From contig CAJTEY010000001.1 of NCBI GenBank assembly GCA_910575775.1, forward strand, positions 186,001 through 250,000: DNA of 64,000 nucleotides, written 5' to 3'. The translations under genes and the position numbers were made by a program. Shown here in pieces: positions 54,026 to 63,741 of this stretch (positions are counted from its first letter, which is position 1; each line of letters starts with the position of its first letter). Under the pieces are notes generated by a model. The model worked only from the letters and a program-made list of their open reading frames with translations. It did no database searches and was not told the DNA's origin. This DNA is from Lachnospiraceae bacterium (lineage in GTDB: Bacteria; Bacillota; Clostridia; Lachnospirales; Lachnospiraceae).

Positions 54026-55911
54026 ATGCGCTCTCCTTTTTCCACTGCAATTACTGTATTTTTTTTCTCATAATCCGACGGGATCACAAACTTCCAAACC
54101 GTGACACCTGTGTCAGTTTCATCTGTCTTCTCAAAACCCATCGTCTCATAAAATGTCTTCACCATGGCATTTTTCGCTGTCGGATAATAGTAACCTATGA
54201 TCGTCCCGGCGCCGCAGTCCCGGCACGCTTCCACCATGCTGTCCAGCATGGCGCACTCCATATCCCGCTTTAAGACGCGGCAGCTCATCAGCCACAGCTC
54301 CAGATGAAGTACATCTGCGCCAGCCGTTTCCTCCGCATCCGGCAGCTCATCCTGTCTGCTGCTCTCCGTATCCGGCCGCTCACCACGCCTGTAAATGTCC
54401 ACTTCGGCCATCGTTCCCCTTCTGCCGATCACCACGGAAACTACGCCGTTATCGCCGAATCGGTCGGACAGCTTGCCATAGCGGGTGATATAGTGCGAAT
54501 CCGCCGCAAATGCCTCAATCTCCCCCTGCGTAAACCGCCTTGTGGTCAGATTGAACTGATTGCTCTTGTTCGTAAGCTGCGCGATCCTCGCCATGTAGAT
54601 TGGCTCAAAGGGGCGGATCGTCCCCTGCATTTCCAGGGAAAGCAAGTATTCCCGGTAATCGGCGAAACGCTCCTGCTGCACTTTTCTCGCCATGTTAGCC
54701 CGGTACATCTCGTTCCGCTTCCTGTCGTCTTCCGACAGACTTGTCACTTCGAAAAAGCCGCTGTGATCCAGCGCCCGGATATACTGTTCCGGCGTGCCGA
54801 TCTCAGGGACGGCCGTCCCCGCTGTCTGGGCGCGTACGATCTCCCTCTCCGCCGGATTGTCATCCACGAACACCAGACTGTCCGGCAGGATGTTAAGCTC
54901 CTGCGCAATGGCAGTGATATTGCTGCTCTTCGGCTCCCAGTTTGCCTTCATCAGCACGAAATCCTCCGGCTTGAGAACGCCCTCCGGGTGGCTTAAGCCC
55001 GCGATGGCATTTTCGTGCTCATTTTTGGAGTTCACGGCCAGCATGACGCCAATCTCCTTCTGCGCCTTCACATAACCCTGAAACTCCGAATAAACCTGTC
55101 CCATCGGCGTCTCCTGCCCGATCTCCAGATTTTCCGGGCCGTCGTCGCCAACAACGCCGCCCCAGAGCGTATTGTCCAGATCCAGGACAAGCGCCTTCCT
55201 GTTTCTGCCAAAAACCGATTTGATGATATTCGAAAGATTGTGGGCGAAGACAGGAACTGCCTGCATACAGCAGGCATATTTGTACATATGCCAGTACAGG
55301 GGATCCGCCCACCTGTCAAGCCCGTAGGAAGCCGACAGATACTGGATGTCATGGATATAAAAATTCCCGTGTTCCCGCGCATACTGATAAAATTTCTCAT
55401 TCAGCCTGTTGATAAAAGAGATCCGCCCCTGGGGAAATACCCCTTCCTGGTTGCCAAGCAGCCGGTAAAAGGGATATTCAAAATTGTTCTGGATCACGGG
55501 ACAGTGATACACCTGTGCAATCTTGTCCCACATCACCCGGAAATGGGAATACTGTTCCGAAAGCAGTTCCTCCACCCGCTCCGATGAATCCGAGACGGAA
55601 GGCCATGCCGTAATATTCCGATTGGAAGTATGGATAAAAATCAGATCCGGGGCAAACGAAAGAAGCTCCGGGTTATCGAACATCACATCCTGCCAGTACT
55701 GCGCATACTCCGACTCATAGAACACGGGCCGGATGCCCTGGTCCAGCAAAAACAGCTCCAGAATACGAATGATATCGTGGGTCGTGCTGCCTCCCAGAAC
55801 CGCGATCCGCTTCTCCAGAAAATCAGACCGTTCCTCTGACAGCGCGCGCTTCAGCTTCTTTGACTTTTTTAAGATAAGCTCCCCGTCGAAGGGATATTCC
55901 AGTTCCCGCAT
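54022..55911 (-). CDS. HAD-IIIC family FkbH-like protein
   Basis: 629 aa from the ATG at 55911 (GGGGAG upstream). N-terminal SGNH-like domain (~35-230) with IAVLGGSTTHDI and APDLIFIHTSNRNI; central HAD-IIIC domain with LVLDLDNTLWGG (Asp244 and Asp246), LAVNSKNEHENA and VFVDDNPAEREIV; C-terminal GNAT-like region (~450-610). This is the FkbH/BF1531 layout that dephosphorylates 1,3-bisphosphoglycerate to load glycerate on an ACP thiol. It is directly followed by its ACP. A surface-modification role is suggested by nearby MBOAT and SGNH genes. Confidence 0.9.
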   Translation of the reverse strand: MRELEYPFDGELILKKSKKLKRALSEERSDFLEKRIAVLGGSTTHDIIRILELFLLDQGIRPVFYESEYAQYWQDVMFDNPELLSFAPDLIFIHTSNRNITAWPSVSDSSERVEELLSEQYSHFRVMWDKIAQVYHCPVIQNNFEYPFYRLLGNQEGVFPQGRISFINRLNEKFYQYAREHGNFYIHDIQYLSASYGLDRWADPLYWHMYKYACCMQAVPVFAHNLSNIIKSVFGRNRKALVLDLDNTLWGGVVGDDGPENLEIGQETPMGQVYSEFQGYVKAQKEIGVMLAVNSKNEHENAIAGLSHPEGVLKPEDFVLMKANWEPKSSNITAIAQELNILPDSLVFVDDNPAEREIVRAQTAGTAVPEIGTPEQYIRALDHSGFFEVTSLSEDDRKRNEMYRANMARKVQQERFADYREYLLSLEMQGTIRPFEPIYMARIAQLTNKSNQFNLTTRRFTQGEIEAFAADSHYITRYGKLSDRFGDNGVVSVVIGRRGTMAEVDIYRRGERPDTESSRQDELPDAEETAGADVLHLELWLMSCRVLKRDMECAMLDSMVEACRDCGAGTIIGYYYPTAKNAMVKTFYETMGFEKTDETDTGVTVWKFVIPSDYEKKNTVIAVEKGERI

Positions 55912-55967
55912 AAATTCTCCCCGCATCTATCCTGCCTCTGCCGTCTTCTGACTCTGTTTATACGCGC

Positions 55968-55994
55968 AGAGGGCAGGTTTTGCACCTGCCCTCT
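55968..55994 (-). terminator. Perfect 11-bp stem-loop after the SGNH gene
   Basis: 55968-55978 pairs with 55984-55994 (loop of 5), 31 nt past the SGNH stop and ahead of the FkbH-like gene. No U tract follows on the minus strand. Confidence 0.5.
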
Positions 55995-56024
55995 ATCATA
56001 CCATATTTTACCCGATCTATGCAA

Positions 56025-57134
56025 TCATTCCTCCGGCGCGAAGTCATTATGAATGATTTTTGCGATCTTCTCCGCATACACTCTGGCTCCCAGAGGCGTC
56101 ATATGGACGCCGTCAGCCAGATACTGATCTGCGGTACCCGCATCAATGCCGCTCTCCTCAAAGGCGTTGAAGAACATCACGCCATCCTCCTCGAACAGCC
56201 CTGCCACATAGCCGGCGCCTCTTGCGTAAGTAATCAGCGGGCCATAGCCATAATCCAGGGAATAGCCGTCACCGATGAACGTACTGCCGTTAAAGACCTG
56301 ACAGTAATGGGGGGCAACGATCAGAATCCCCGCATTGGGGAAACGTCCTTTCAGCCTGCTGACCGCGTCCTCAAGCGCCCCGGTGTAGGTATGGGTGCCG
56401 TCCACCGCCAGCGTATCTCCTCCTTCCAGATATCTGCTGTTGGGAATCTGCCCTGTCAGGAAATCGTTCACGCCATATTCTATGATAAAGTAATCCGTCT
56501 TGTCAAAATCGCAGGTATCCAGCACATCGCCAGCCGCATAACCGTCAAAGATATCCGTGTTGATATTGCCGAGAATCCCATTCACCACACCAAGCAGACA
56601 GCGTGATTCCCAGGTCGCAAAATTATACTGGTCATTCGGCAGAAGCGCCGCCGTGGTGCCGCCCATGGACATATTATAAATCTTCGCGTCCAGCTGCTCA
56701 CCGATGATATCCGCCGCGCCACTCTCCGTCCGATCCCCGTCCATGATACTGTCGCCCAGAATGACAATCTGCATACTGTACTCTCTGTCATCCTCCTCTC
56801 CGGTCTGAGAATCTTCTTTCTTTTTTTCCTCTTTTTTCACCGTTTCCTGCTTTTCGATTTTGGCAGGCGCACTCTCCGGCTGATCTGCCTCGCTGGCTGC
56901 GGGAGCCGCTTCGCTCTCGGCGGTCACCACGCTGGAGCCCTCCCTCAGACTACGCCATTCTTCCTTGAGTTCTTCCACCGTCTGGCGGTTCTGCTCCTCC
57001 AGATCCAGCCGCTCCCGTTCTACCTTCATCTGCGCCTGTCCGTATGCAATCTCAATGATCGCCAAAACACAAAAACCGATCAAAACTACCAGAAGCATAT
57101 TTATATTCTGTCTGCCTCGCCTCGTATTTCCCAT
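56025..57134 (-). CDS. Membrane-anchored SGNH/GDSL hydrolase
   Basis: 369 aa from the ATG at 57134 (TAGGAAG upstream). One transmembrane helix (~13-32), a coiled-coil/charged linker (~35-115, Lys/Glu-rich), and an extracellular SGNH domain: LGDSIMDG (Ser129), MSMGGTTAA, IIEYGVNDFLTG and ADGVHMTPLGARVY with the Asp-x-x-His pair. All four blocks are intact, so it is predicted active on an ester of a surface polymer. It is paralogous to the inactive-looking protein at 36478. Own promoter at 57193-57220. Confidence 0.88.
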   Translation of the reverse strand: MGNTRRGRQNINMLLVVLIGFCVLAIIEIAYGQAQMKVERERLDLEEQNRQTVEELKEEWRSLREGSSVVTAESEAAPAASEADQPESAPAKIEKQETVKKEEKKKEDSQTGEEDDREYSMQIVILGDSIMDGDRTESGAADIIGEQLDAKIYNMSMGGTTAALLPNDQYNFATWESRCLLGVVNGILGNINTDIFDGYAAGDVLDTCDFDKTDYFIIEYGVNDFLTGQIPNSRYLEGGDTLAVDGTHTYTGALEDAVSRLKGRFPNAGILIVAPHYCQVFNGSTFIGDGYSLDYGYGPLITYARGAGYVAGLFEEDGVMFFNAFEESGIDAGTADQYLADGVHMTPLGARVYAEKIAKIIHNDFAPEE

Positions 57135-57192
57135 CTTCCTACCGACCTTTCCTCTATAATAATGATACTTGCTCCCCTTTCCCCCTGCAATC

Positions 57193-57220
57193 TTTATATA
57201 CTTTACCACATTTTACCCAA
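57193..57220 (-). promoter_or_regulatory. Probable promoter of the SGNH hydrolase gene
   Basis: TTGGGT (57215-57220), 16-nt spacer, TATAAA (57193-57198) on the minus strand. The divergent gene at 57343 has a TATAAT at 57286-57291 but no clear -35. Confidence 0.5.
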
Positions 57221-57342
57221 TTTTCCTATCACATACGGCTGGAATTAAAAAATTCTTCCATAAATCTTAATATGTTATGGTATATTATAATAGAGACAAC
57301 TTTAAAATATGCGAAGCAATTCATTTACGAAAGGATAAACCG

Positions 57343-59160
57343 ATGCCATTAGTTAACCCGGGGGCGCAGCCTGAATCGCCCTCCTTCGGACATAGATACA
57401 GACAGACCTCCAGCAGAAAAATACCTTCCCCTTTACAGGGAGATCTTCTTTTCCTTCTGCTCCTTTTTGTCTCTTACGCGATTCTGCTGTTTTACATAAA
57501 GCCTGTGGATGCCATCAACGACGACTGGGGCATGTACAGCATCCTCTCGGGCGCCTATACGGGAACACCTGACGCACATGTCATGTTTTTTCTCTATCCG
57601 CTCTCCTGGGCGCTTTCCAGACTCTATAGCCTGTGGAGCTTCGTTCCCTGGTACGGCCTCTTCCAGCACGCTGTGCAGATCCTCTGCCTTTTTACGGTTT
57701 ACCGGCGCATTCTGCGGATCCGGCAGAGGCACAATCCCCAGGCCGCAATCTGGCCTCCTGCCCTGACCGCTTTTATCCTGCTATTTTTCATTATCAATCT
57801 GAACGTAATGGCGGAGGCGCAGTACACGACGACGGCGGGACTGGCGGCAGCCGCCGCGCTGTTTTGTTTTACCACTTCCCGCATCAATCAGTCGAATGCC
57901 GGATTTTTTCTGGATAACATACCGACCCTTCTCCTGGCCTGGGTCTCCTTCAGCATGCGCCAGAATATTTTTTATCTCATGCTGCCTATGGCCGGCATGC
58001 TCTGGCTCTCCAAATGGATGATCGCTGCCAAGAATGAATACGAGGGCGCCGCCGTCAGGCTCCTCGGCTTCGCCCTGTTTCTCGGTGCAGGCATGGGGCT
58101 TCTCTGGGGCGCGAACGCCGCCGCCTATTCCTCCTCCGAATGGTCTGATTTCCGAAAAATCAACCACTATCGGGAGCGGGTTGGCGATTTCTACGGCTGG
58201 CCCGAATATGAGGAGTGCCAGGATGAACTGCAGTTGCTCGGTTTGGATGAAGAGGCGTATATGTACCGCAGAAACGGCGCACCGCACATCGGATATGACA
58301 TGTCTGTCACTGACTGGAAACAGATGCACGATCTGGCCAGACGCTGTTATCTGGCCCGCACGAGCCTTTCGGAACGGCTGAAAAATATGGCAGTTTCCTC
58401 CGTGAACGTATTTTTTTACCAGGCCGGCATGCAGCCCGCCAACCTGCTTGCCGGCCTGCTGCTGATTCTGACCCCTGTGCTCATTTTTTTTGAGCGCAAT
58501 GCCCGCGCACTGTTTGTCTACCTGATGTATCTGTTCGGGCGGTGTGTGAGCTGGGGCTATGTGCTCTACGAGGGCCGTTTCCCCAAGCGCATCGTCCAAC
58601 CACTGATTACCGTGGATTTCCTGATCCTTCTGGGAATCATCCTCGCTTTTAATCTTCTGGCCCCTGAAAGACGCAGGCAGTATTATGTGCTTCTCCCCCT
58701 GCTCTGCTGTCTCGGTCTTTTCTCGGTGTATGTCACGCACCGGGATGTGGCTGAAAGTTACCGAGTCCACGAGAAGACCTGGCAGGAGCTTCGGGAATAC
58801 TGCAGCGCCCGCCCGGACAATTTCTACATATGGACTTACGGTTCCGGGACACTGGAGCACTTTTACGAGACACCCTTTGGCCGCGGACAGGATACATACC
58901 AGAACTTCATCTACACCAACTGGGGTGTGGTCTGCAACCCCAACACACAAAAAAAGCTCGACGCCCACGGAATCGGCAATTTCGGCCGGGATCTGGTGGA
59001 CAGCGAGCATGTGTACTTTATCCTGCAGGAAGCCCCTTACAATGAGGAGCACCCTGTCATCATGTATTTCAGACATACTTACCGGGCAGATCTTGCCGTT
59101 GCCGATACCTTTACCGCAGGGGATACCACTTATATGGTATACCGGCTCTACCCCCTGTAA
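57343..59160 (+). CDS. Polytopic membrane protein, GT-C glycosyltransferase-like
   Basis: 605 aa from the ATG at 57343 (GAAAGGA upstream; an in-frame start at 57277 lies over the -10 box). About ten to eleven transmembrane helices. The first loop holds VDAINDDWGMYSIL, with an Asp-Asp pair where GT-C enzymes bind the lipid-sugar donor. The C-terminal ~110 residues are soluble (YIWTYGSGTLEHFYETPF). Donor and acceptor unknown. Its 3' end overlaps the convergent gene by 13 nt. Confidence 0.7.
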   Translation: MPLVNPGAQPESPSFGHRYRQTSSRKIPSPLQGDLLFLLLLFVSYAILLFYIKPVDAINDDWGMYSILSGAYTGTPDAHVMFFLYPLSWALSRLYSLWSFVPWYGLFQHAVQILCLFTVYRRILRIRQRHNPQAAIWPPALTAFILLFFIINLNVMAEAQYTTTAGLAAAAALFCFTTSRINQSNAGFFLDNIPTLLLAWVSFSMRQNIFYLMLPMAGMLWLSKWMIAAKNEYEGAAVRLLGFALFLGAGMGLLWGANAAAYSSSEWSDFRKINHYRERVGDFYGWPEYEECQDELQLLGLDEEAYMYRRNGAPHIGYDMSVTDWKQMHDLARRCYLARTSLSERLKNMAVSSVNVFFYQAGMQPANLLAGLLLILTPVLIFFERNARALFVYLMYLFGRCVSWGYVLYEGRFPKRIVQPLITVDFLILLGIILAFNLLAPERRRQYYVLLPLLCCLGLFSVYVTHRDVAESYRVHEKTWQELREYCSARPDNFYIWTYGSGTLEHFYETPFGRGQDTYQNFIYTNWGVVCNPNTQKKLDAHGIGNFGRDLVDSEHVYFILQEAPYNEEHPVIMYFRHTYRADLAVADTFTAGDTTYMVYRLYPL

Positions 59161-61004
59161 GACCGGCGCTCCGCCGGCCTGCCGCGTCCGAACAGCAGCA
59201 GCGACAGCACCGTAACCGACAGCATCAGCGGGTATACATAGCGGGTCAGCACGCAGGGGCCCAGAAGCAGCGTCCCTGCAAGCGCCAGCAGATACACCGC
59301 CGGAAGCAGCAGCGCCGTTTTTTTCAGCCCGATGCAGCACAGACAGTAAAACAGGAGCAGATAGCAGTAAAAGGCCGGCTGCATCACTAGCGCCACAGGC
59401 GGGCAGTACCGCCACAGTTCACCTCCGGCCGCAAAATACCTGTAGAGAGACTGCAATGGCTGCAGTTTCTGATGTCTCACATATCCCGGCGCAAGCGCCT
59501 CCATGTAGGGCTGCTGATCGCCGGGATAGGTAATCTGCAGATACCCTTTCGCATAAGAGTACACATCGTTCAGATACGTCACATCCGTCAGATCCCACAT
59601 GCCCTTATTTTTCAAAAGGAATGCCTGCAAATACTCTCCGGGATAGCGAAGTCCAAGGGACACCCACTCCCCGGCGAAAATGCGCAGTGTCTCCCTGTCC
59701 CCTGCGATATCCTTCTTGCTCCTGTCCGCAATGGCAGGCACATATTCCGGCAGGTTTTCTCCCCATACTGCGGCAAGGGCTTCTCTGTCCTCCTGCGTCA
59801 GCTCCTCCTCGTGAAACTGCACCGCCCTGGCGATCTGCTGGGCCGGCACACTGAGCATCTCCCTGGCATAAGTACTGCTGGTGGCCGAAACCGCCTGCAC
59901 CATCAGCGTGTTAACAGCCAGGTACAGCAGGAAAGCCGCCCCGTGAAACGCACATGCCTGTCTGAAAAAAGGTTTCCTGCGAAGCGAAAAGAAAGAAGCC
60001 GCAAACACATATAAAATCCAGGCGTAAACGCTGTTGTTGCGGAACAAAAGAAGCAGCGCCGTAAACAACGTATAGCGGACAAACCAGCCGGCTCCCGGCT
60101 TTTCCTCCCCCGTCGACAGATCATAGGCAAATGCCGTAAACACCATGGTAAGCGCCGCATATATGGTATCTTTCGTGATGGAGACCGCCAGCATCCCGTG
60201 GGTGGGAAAAATTGCCGCACACAGGACGAAAACATAGCAGAGCCATCTTGACACGCCGTGTCTGACAAGAAAACAATAGACATAGGCAAAACAGGCCGCC
60301 ACAACAGCCATCTGTATCAGAGAATATGCCGCCAGACCCGCACGATCCGCATTCGGCAGGAAAGACAGAAGCTCTCCCAGCGTCAGACACCCTTTCAGCA
60401 TCAACGTGTGGATCAGGGGATGATGGGTCGTCAGACCGCTGACCCGGATCTGATCAAGCTGGGGAATCACATCGTAAGCCATAATCGCCGGATAATAAGT
60501 GGCAAAGGGAATGCAGAAGCCGCCAAAAATCAAGGCAAAAGCGCCCCAGAAAGCACCTTTTCGAACGTTGTGTTCATCTGCCGCAGCCGCGCCTTTTTCT
60601 GACACATCTGTCAGTTCTTCAGCCCGCCACTTTGCCAGAAAGAAGAGCCTGTTCAGTCCTGCAAAGGCTGCGGGCGTAAAGCAGACTGTCCACAAAACCG
60701 CCTCCGGCACGCCAGTAATTCCCGGATGGCTGTATAAAAGCCCCAACACCTGCAGTGAGGTAAATCCCGCCGCCAGAATAAGCCGCACGGGCACGGAGAA
60801 AAGAGCATTCTCCTGAAACAGCGCCCCTTTCCACAGGCAGTACAGCCCGAACAGCAGCGTCAGCGGAAAAATTCCCATTGTATACACACTGCCCTGGGCA
60901 CGGAGCAGTAAAAAAATCCGCACCGCGCAGACAAGCGGTAAAATCGCAGCGGCACCCGACAGTGCCAGTTCCCTCGCCGAACCGTTTTTTCTTATACGTT
61001 CCAT
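59148..61004 (-). CDS. Polytopic membrane protein, DUF6020-like (GT-C type)
   Basis: 618 aa from the ATG at 61004 (GGGAG upstream), about thirteen helices. The YPAIMAYDVIPQLDQI and GLTTHHPLIHTLML segments (first extracellular loop, Asp and His-His) are typical of DUF6020-like proteins. It is the third gene of an MBOAT-GT2-GT-C operon, so the DPM-type GT2 upstream likely makes its polyprenyl-phosphate-sugar donor. Confidence 0.7.
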   Translation of the reverse strand: MERIRKNGSARELALSGAAAILPLVCAVRIFLLLRAQGSVYTMGIFPLTLLFGLYCLWKGALFQENALFSVPVRLILAAGFTSLQVLGLLYSHPGITGVPEAVLWTVCFTPAAFAGLNRLFFLAKWRAEELTDVSEKGAAAADEHNVRKGAFWGAFALIFGGFCIPFATYYPAIMAYDVIPQLDQIRVSGLTTHHPLIHTLMLKGCLTLGELLSFLPNADRAGLAAYSLIQMAVVAACFAYVYCFLVRHGVSRWLCYVFVLCAAIFPTHGMLAVSITKDTIYAALTMVFTAFAYDLSTGEEKPGAGWFVRYTLFTALLLLFRNNSVYAWILYVFAASFFSLRRKPFFRQACAFHGAAFLLYLAVNTLMVQAVSATSSTYAREMLSVPAQQIARAVQFHEEELTQEDREALAAVWGENLPEYVPAIADRSKKDIAGDRETLRIFAGEWVSLGLRYPGEYLQAFLLKNKGMWDLTDVTYLNDVYSYAKGYLQITYPGDQQPYMEALAPGYVRHQKLQPLQSLYRYFAAGGELWRYCPPVALVMQPAFYCYLLLFYCLCCIGLKKTALLLPAVYLLALAGTLLLGPCVLTRYVYPLMLSVTVLSLLLFGRGRPAERRSYRG

Positions 61005-61055
61005 CCTCTGTCTCCCTGTTTCATCCAAAATATTTCCTATCTCTGCATAACCAAA

Positions 61056-61080
61056 GGCATGTCCAGTCACTGAACATGCC
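61056..61080 (-). terminator. Stem-loop after the DPM-type GT2 gene
   Basis: GGCATGT (61056-61062) pairs with ACATGCC (61074-61080), with three inner pairs after one mismatch; minus-strand follow-on is TTTGGTTAT. Starts about 24 nt past the GT2 stop. Confidence 0.45.
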
Positions 61081-61104
61081 CCGCCTGTTTATGCACACAT
61101 CATT

Positions 61105-62037
61105 TTACTTTTCCCGCAGACGCCTCGTCACTAGGGTCAGCCGGTATTCAAAGTCCCGCCTGTTTTTCAGCGCCATATTGGACAGCATCAGTCCCGCAAA
61201 CAGAGACTGCAGCGCCGCCAGACCGATAAAACCGCAGACGAAAAGCGTGGGGAACCGATCCACCATCCCTGTCTCAATATAAGTGATGAAAATCGGGATA
61301 AAAAGCACCACCGCAATCAGTGTCAGCAGGATTGAACACAGTCCGAAAAATCCGAAGGGCTTGTAATCCCGGTACAGCTTCATAATCGTGTGCAGCACCT
61401 TAAAACCGTCCGAAAACGTATTTAATTTTGATTCGCTGCCCTCGGGCCTGTCCCGGTAATCCACAATCACATTCTCAATCTGCATGTTGTTGTAGACCGC
61501 ATGAATCGTCATCTCCGTCTCAATCTCAAAACCCGTGGAAAGCACTGGGAATGTCTTTACAAAGCCATAGCTGAACGCGCGGTATCCCGTCATAATATCT
61601 TTGATTTCACAGTGAAAAAGTCTGTTGATGCTGCCGCGCACGACAGAATTTCCAAAATTGTGGAACGGTCTTTTATTCTCCGTAAAGTATGTGGAGGAAA
61701 GCCTGTCCCCCACCACCATATCCGCATTGTGCTGAAGAACCTTGTCCGCCATCTCTCTGGCATACTCCATAGGATAGGTGTCGTCGCCATCCACCATAAT
61801 GTAACACTCCGCCTCTATTTCCCGGAACATTCTGCGGATCACATTGCCTTTGCCCTGCATGTGTTCATATCGGATCACCGCGCCGGCGTCCCTTGCAAGC
61901 TCCACCGTGCGGTCGCTGGAATTATTGTCATAAACATAAACCACCGCCTCGGGCAGCGCTTCTCTGGCATCCCCAACTACTTTCGCAATGGTCTTTTCCT
62001 CATTATAACAGGGAATTAATACTGCTATCTTATCCAT
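61105..62037 (-). CDS. GT2 dolichyl/polyprenyl-phosphate sugar synthase-like
   Basis: 310 aa. GT-A domain of the DPM1/GtrB class: AVLIPCYNEEKTIAKV, YDNNSSDRT, MVDGDDTYP (DxD metal site), VVGDRLS and DIMTGYRAFS, followed by two C-terminal transmembrane helices (~230-255, 265-290). This class makes polyprenyl-phosphate-hexose from a nucleotide sugar, the donor for GT-C enzymes. It sits between MBOAT and GT-C-like genes. Confidence 0.9.
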   Translation of the reverse strand: MDKIAVLIPCYNEEKTIAKVVGDAREALPEAVVYVYDNNSSDRTVELARDAGAVIRYEHMQGKGNVIRRMFREIEAECYIMVDGDDTYPMEYAREMADKVLQHNADMVVGDRLSSTYFTENKRPFHNFGNSVVRGSINRLFHCEIKDIMTGYRAFSYGFVKTFPVLSTGFEIETEMTIHAVYNNMQIENVIVDYRDRPEGSESKLNTFSDGFKVLHTIMKLYRDYKPFGFFGLCSILLTLIAVVLFIPIFITYIETGMVDRFPTLFVCGFIGLAALQSLFAGLMLSNMALKNRRDFEYRLTLVTRRLREK

Positions 62038-62108
62038 TCTCTATCTCCCGTACTCTCAATCTTACTTTTCAGTTTACCACAGTTTGTCATTCTTTACTAT
62101 CCGAATTT

Positions 62109-63653
62109 CTAAAATCCCTGATAGATAAACTCCGACGCGCTGTACCCGGGTCCATAATACCCTAACAAAATGACCGCAAACAGAAGCATATACCACAACA
62201 CCCAGCGCAGAGGCAGCGGTTTTTTCGAAACCCATTCCCGCACCGGCTCCTTTCTCTGTTTCACCGACACCGCCCACAGAAGCAGAAGTGACAGAACTGT
62301 CACTGCCGTCTCAATCCCGTCAAGACCGAGCTGCAACAGAGAACCATCCCAGAGAACCTGCGGATTCCACACCCGCACCGCCCCTCTCAGCATAGCCAGC
62401 GCGTCACCCACAGAGGCGGCGCGGAAAAACAGATCACCGATACACACAAGAAAGAAGGTTCGCAGGATACGGATGCCGTTTAAAACCCATCCCTCCCCGC
62501 TCAAATGAAGCCGTTCATTCAGACGTGCGAAGGGCGGCGCAAGCAGCTCCTCCATCACAATATAAAACCAGTGCAGCAGCCCGGAACCGATCACAAACTT
62601 CCAGTCTCCGCCGTGCCAGATGCCCACCGTCAGCCACAGAATGAACATGGCCGCAAACGTGGCGTACTGTTTTCCACGCTTTTTCCCATATTTCTTTTTC
62701 AAGGACTGGTTCAGGTTCGTAAAGAGCCCAGAACGAAGAAGCGGATAAAAAACATAGTCCTTCATCCACACGCCAAGCGTAATATGCCATCTGCGCCAGT
62801 ACTCCGCCACGCTCTTTGCAAAAAAGGGCGTCTGAAAGTTTTCCGGCAGGGCGATGCCCAGACTCTGTGACAGTCCAAGCACAATATCCATACAGCCGGA
62901 AAAATCCGTGTAAAGCTGGAATGCGTAACAGACGGTGGCCACCCAGATATACGCACCCGGATACCCCTCATAATCCCCGTAAACCGTATTCACTAAAACG
63001 CCAAGCCGCTCGGCAATCACCAGCTTCTTAAAAAATCCCCATACCATGCGCTGTAAGCCCTGCGTCACCTGCTGATAATCAAAATCATGGGGCGCAAAAA
63101 ACTGTTCCGCATGCTCCCTGTACTTTAAGATCGGCCCGGAAACCAGGTTTGGGAAATACAGCCCGTAAAGGGCCAGCTTCAAAACGTTCTTCTGATGCGC
63201 CGCAAGCCCGTAATAGACATCAATCACATATCCCAAAAGAGAAAAGGTATAAAAACTCACACCCAGAGGCACAAGAAAGTCCACACCGGCAATCAGCCTG
63301 TCCGGCCCGCCAAAAAGATGCACCACGCCGTCCACGGTATTGATAAAGAAATTCACATATTTGAGGGCAAAGAGAATGTCTATATTGACCAATATGGTCA
63401 TCAGCAGAATCCACCTGCGCCTCCCTGCCGCCTCCGCCGGTGCCGCTTCAAGCAGTGCGGTTCCAATGTGACAGGCTCCCACGGAGACAAACGGATAGAT
63501 AACCAGCGCCCCCTGCCTTGCAAGCAGGCAGTACGCTACACTGCAAAGCAAAAGAAATCCCCACTGGAACCTACGGGGAATGCTGTAATATACGACTAAT
63601 AAAACGGTAAAAAAACACAAAAAATAAAAGGAAGTGATACCCATATTATTCAT
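62109..63653 (-). CDS. MBOAT family O-acyltransferase
   Basis: 514 aa, about ten to eleven transmembrane helices. MBOAT motifs: GVSFYTFSLLGYVIDVYYG, NLVSGPILKYREH, DFSGCMDIVLGLSQSLG, EYWRRWHITLGVWM and WLTVGIWHGGDW with the catalytic His. First gene of a three-gene operon with a DPM-type GT2 and a GT-C-like protein. Starts at 63653 or 63644 are both possible. It has no dedicated SGNH partner immediately adjacent, unlike the MBOAT at 38673. Confidence 0.92.
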   Translation of the reverse strand: MNNMGITSFYFLCFFTVLLVVYYSIPRRFQWGFLLLCSVAYCLLARQGALVIYPFVSVGACHIGTALLEAAPAEAAGRRRWILLMTILVNIDILFALKYVNFFINTVDGVVHLFGGPDRLIAGVDFLVPLGVSFYTFSLLGYVIDVYYGLAAHQKNVLKLALYGLYFPNLVSGPILKYREHAEQFFAPHDFDYQQVTQGLQRMVWGFFKKLVIAERLGVLVNTVYGDYEGYPGAYIWVATVCYAFQLYTDFSGCMDIVLGLSQSLGIALPENFQTPFFAKSVAEYWRRWHITLGVWMKDYVFYPLLRSGLFTNLNQSLKKKYGKKRGKQYATFAAMFILWLTVGIWHGGDWKFVIGSGLLHWFYIVMEELLAPPFARLNERLHLSGEGWVLNGIRILRTFFLVCIGDLFFRAASVGDALAMLRGAVRVWNPQVLWDGSLLQLGLDGIETAVTVLSLLLLWAVSVKQRKEPVREWVSKKPLPLRWVLWYMLLFAVILLGYYGPGYSASEFIYQGF

Positions 63654-63681
63654 CCGCCTCCGCTTTCACTATAGCACATGG

Positions 63682-63710
63682 TTGTAAATATTTCCACAAT
63701 ACAGTAAAAT
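63682..63710 (+). promoter_or_regulatory. Promoter of the terminal MBOAT gene
   Basis: TTGTAA (63682-63687), 17-nt spacer, TAAAAT (63705-63710), about 31 nt ahead of the start codon. Confidence 0.65.
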
Positions 63711-63741
63711 AATTAGGAAACGCAAGCGATTGGAGGCAGCC

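Noticed and set aside
57781-59415. A 544-codon minus-strand open frame opposite the GT-C-like gene.
   Set aside because: It lies antisense to two well-supported membrane proteins, has no ribosome binding site or recognisable domain, and the plus-strand frame has clear transmembrane pattern.
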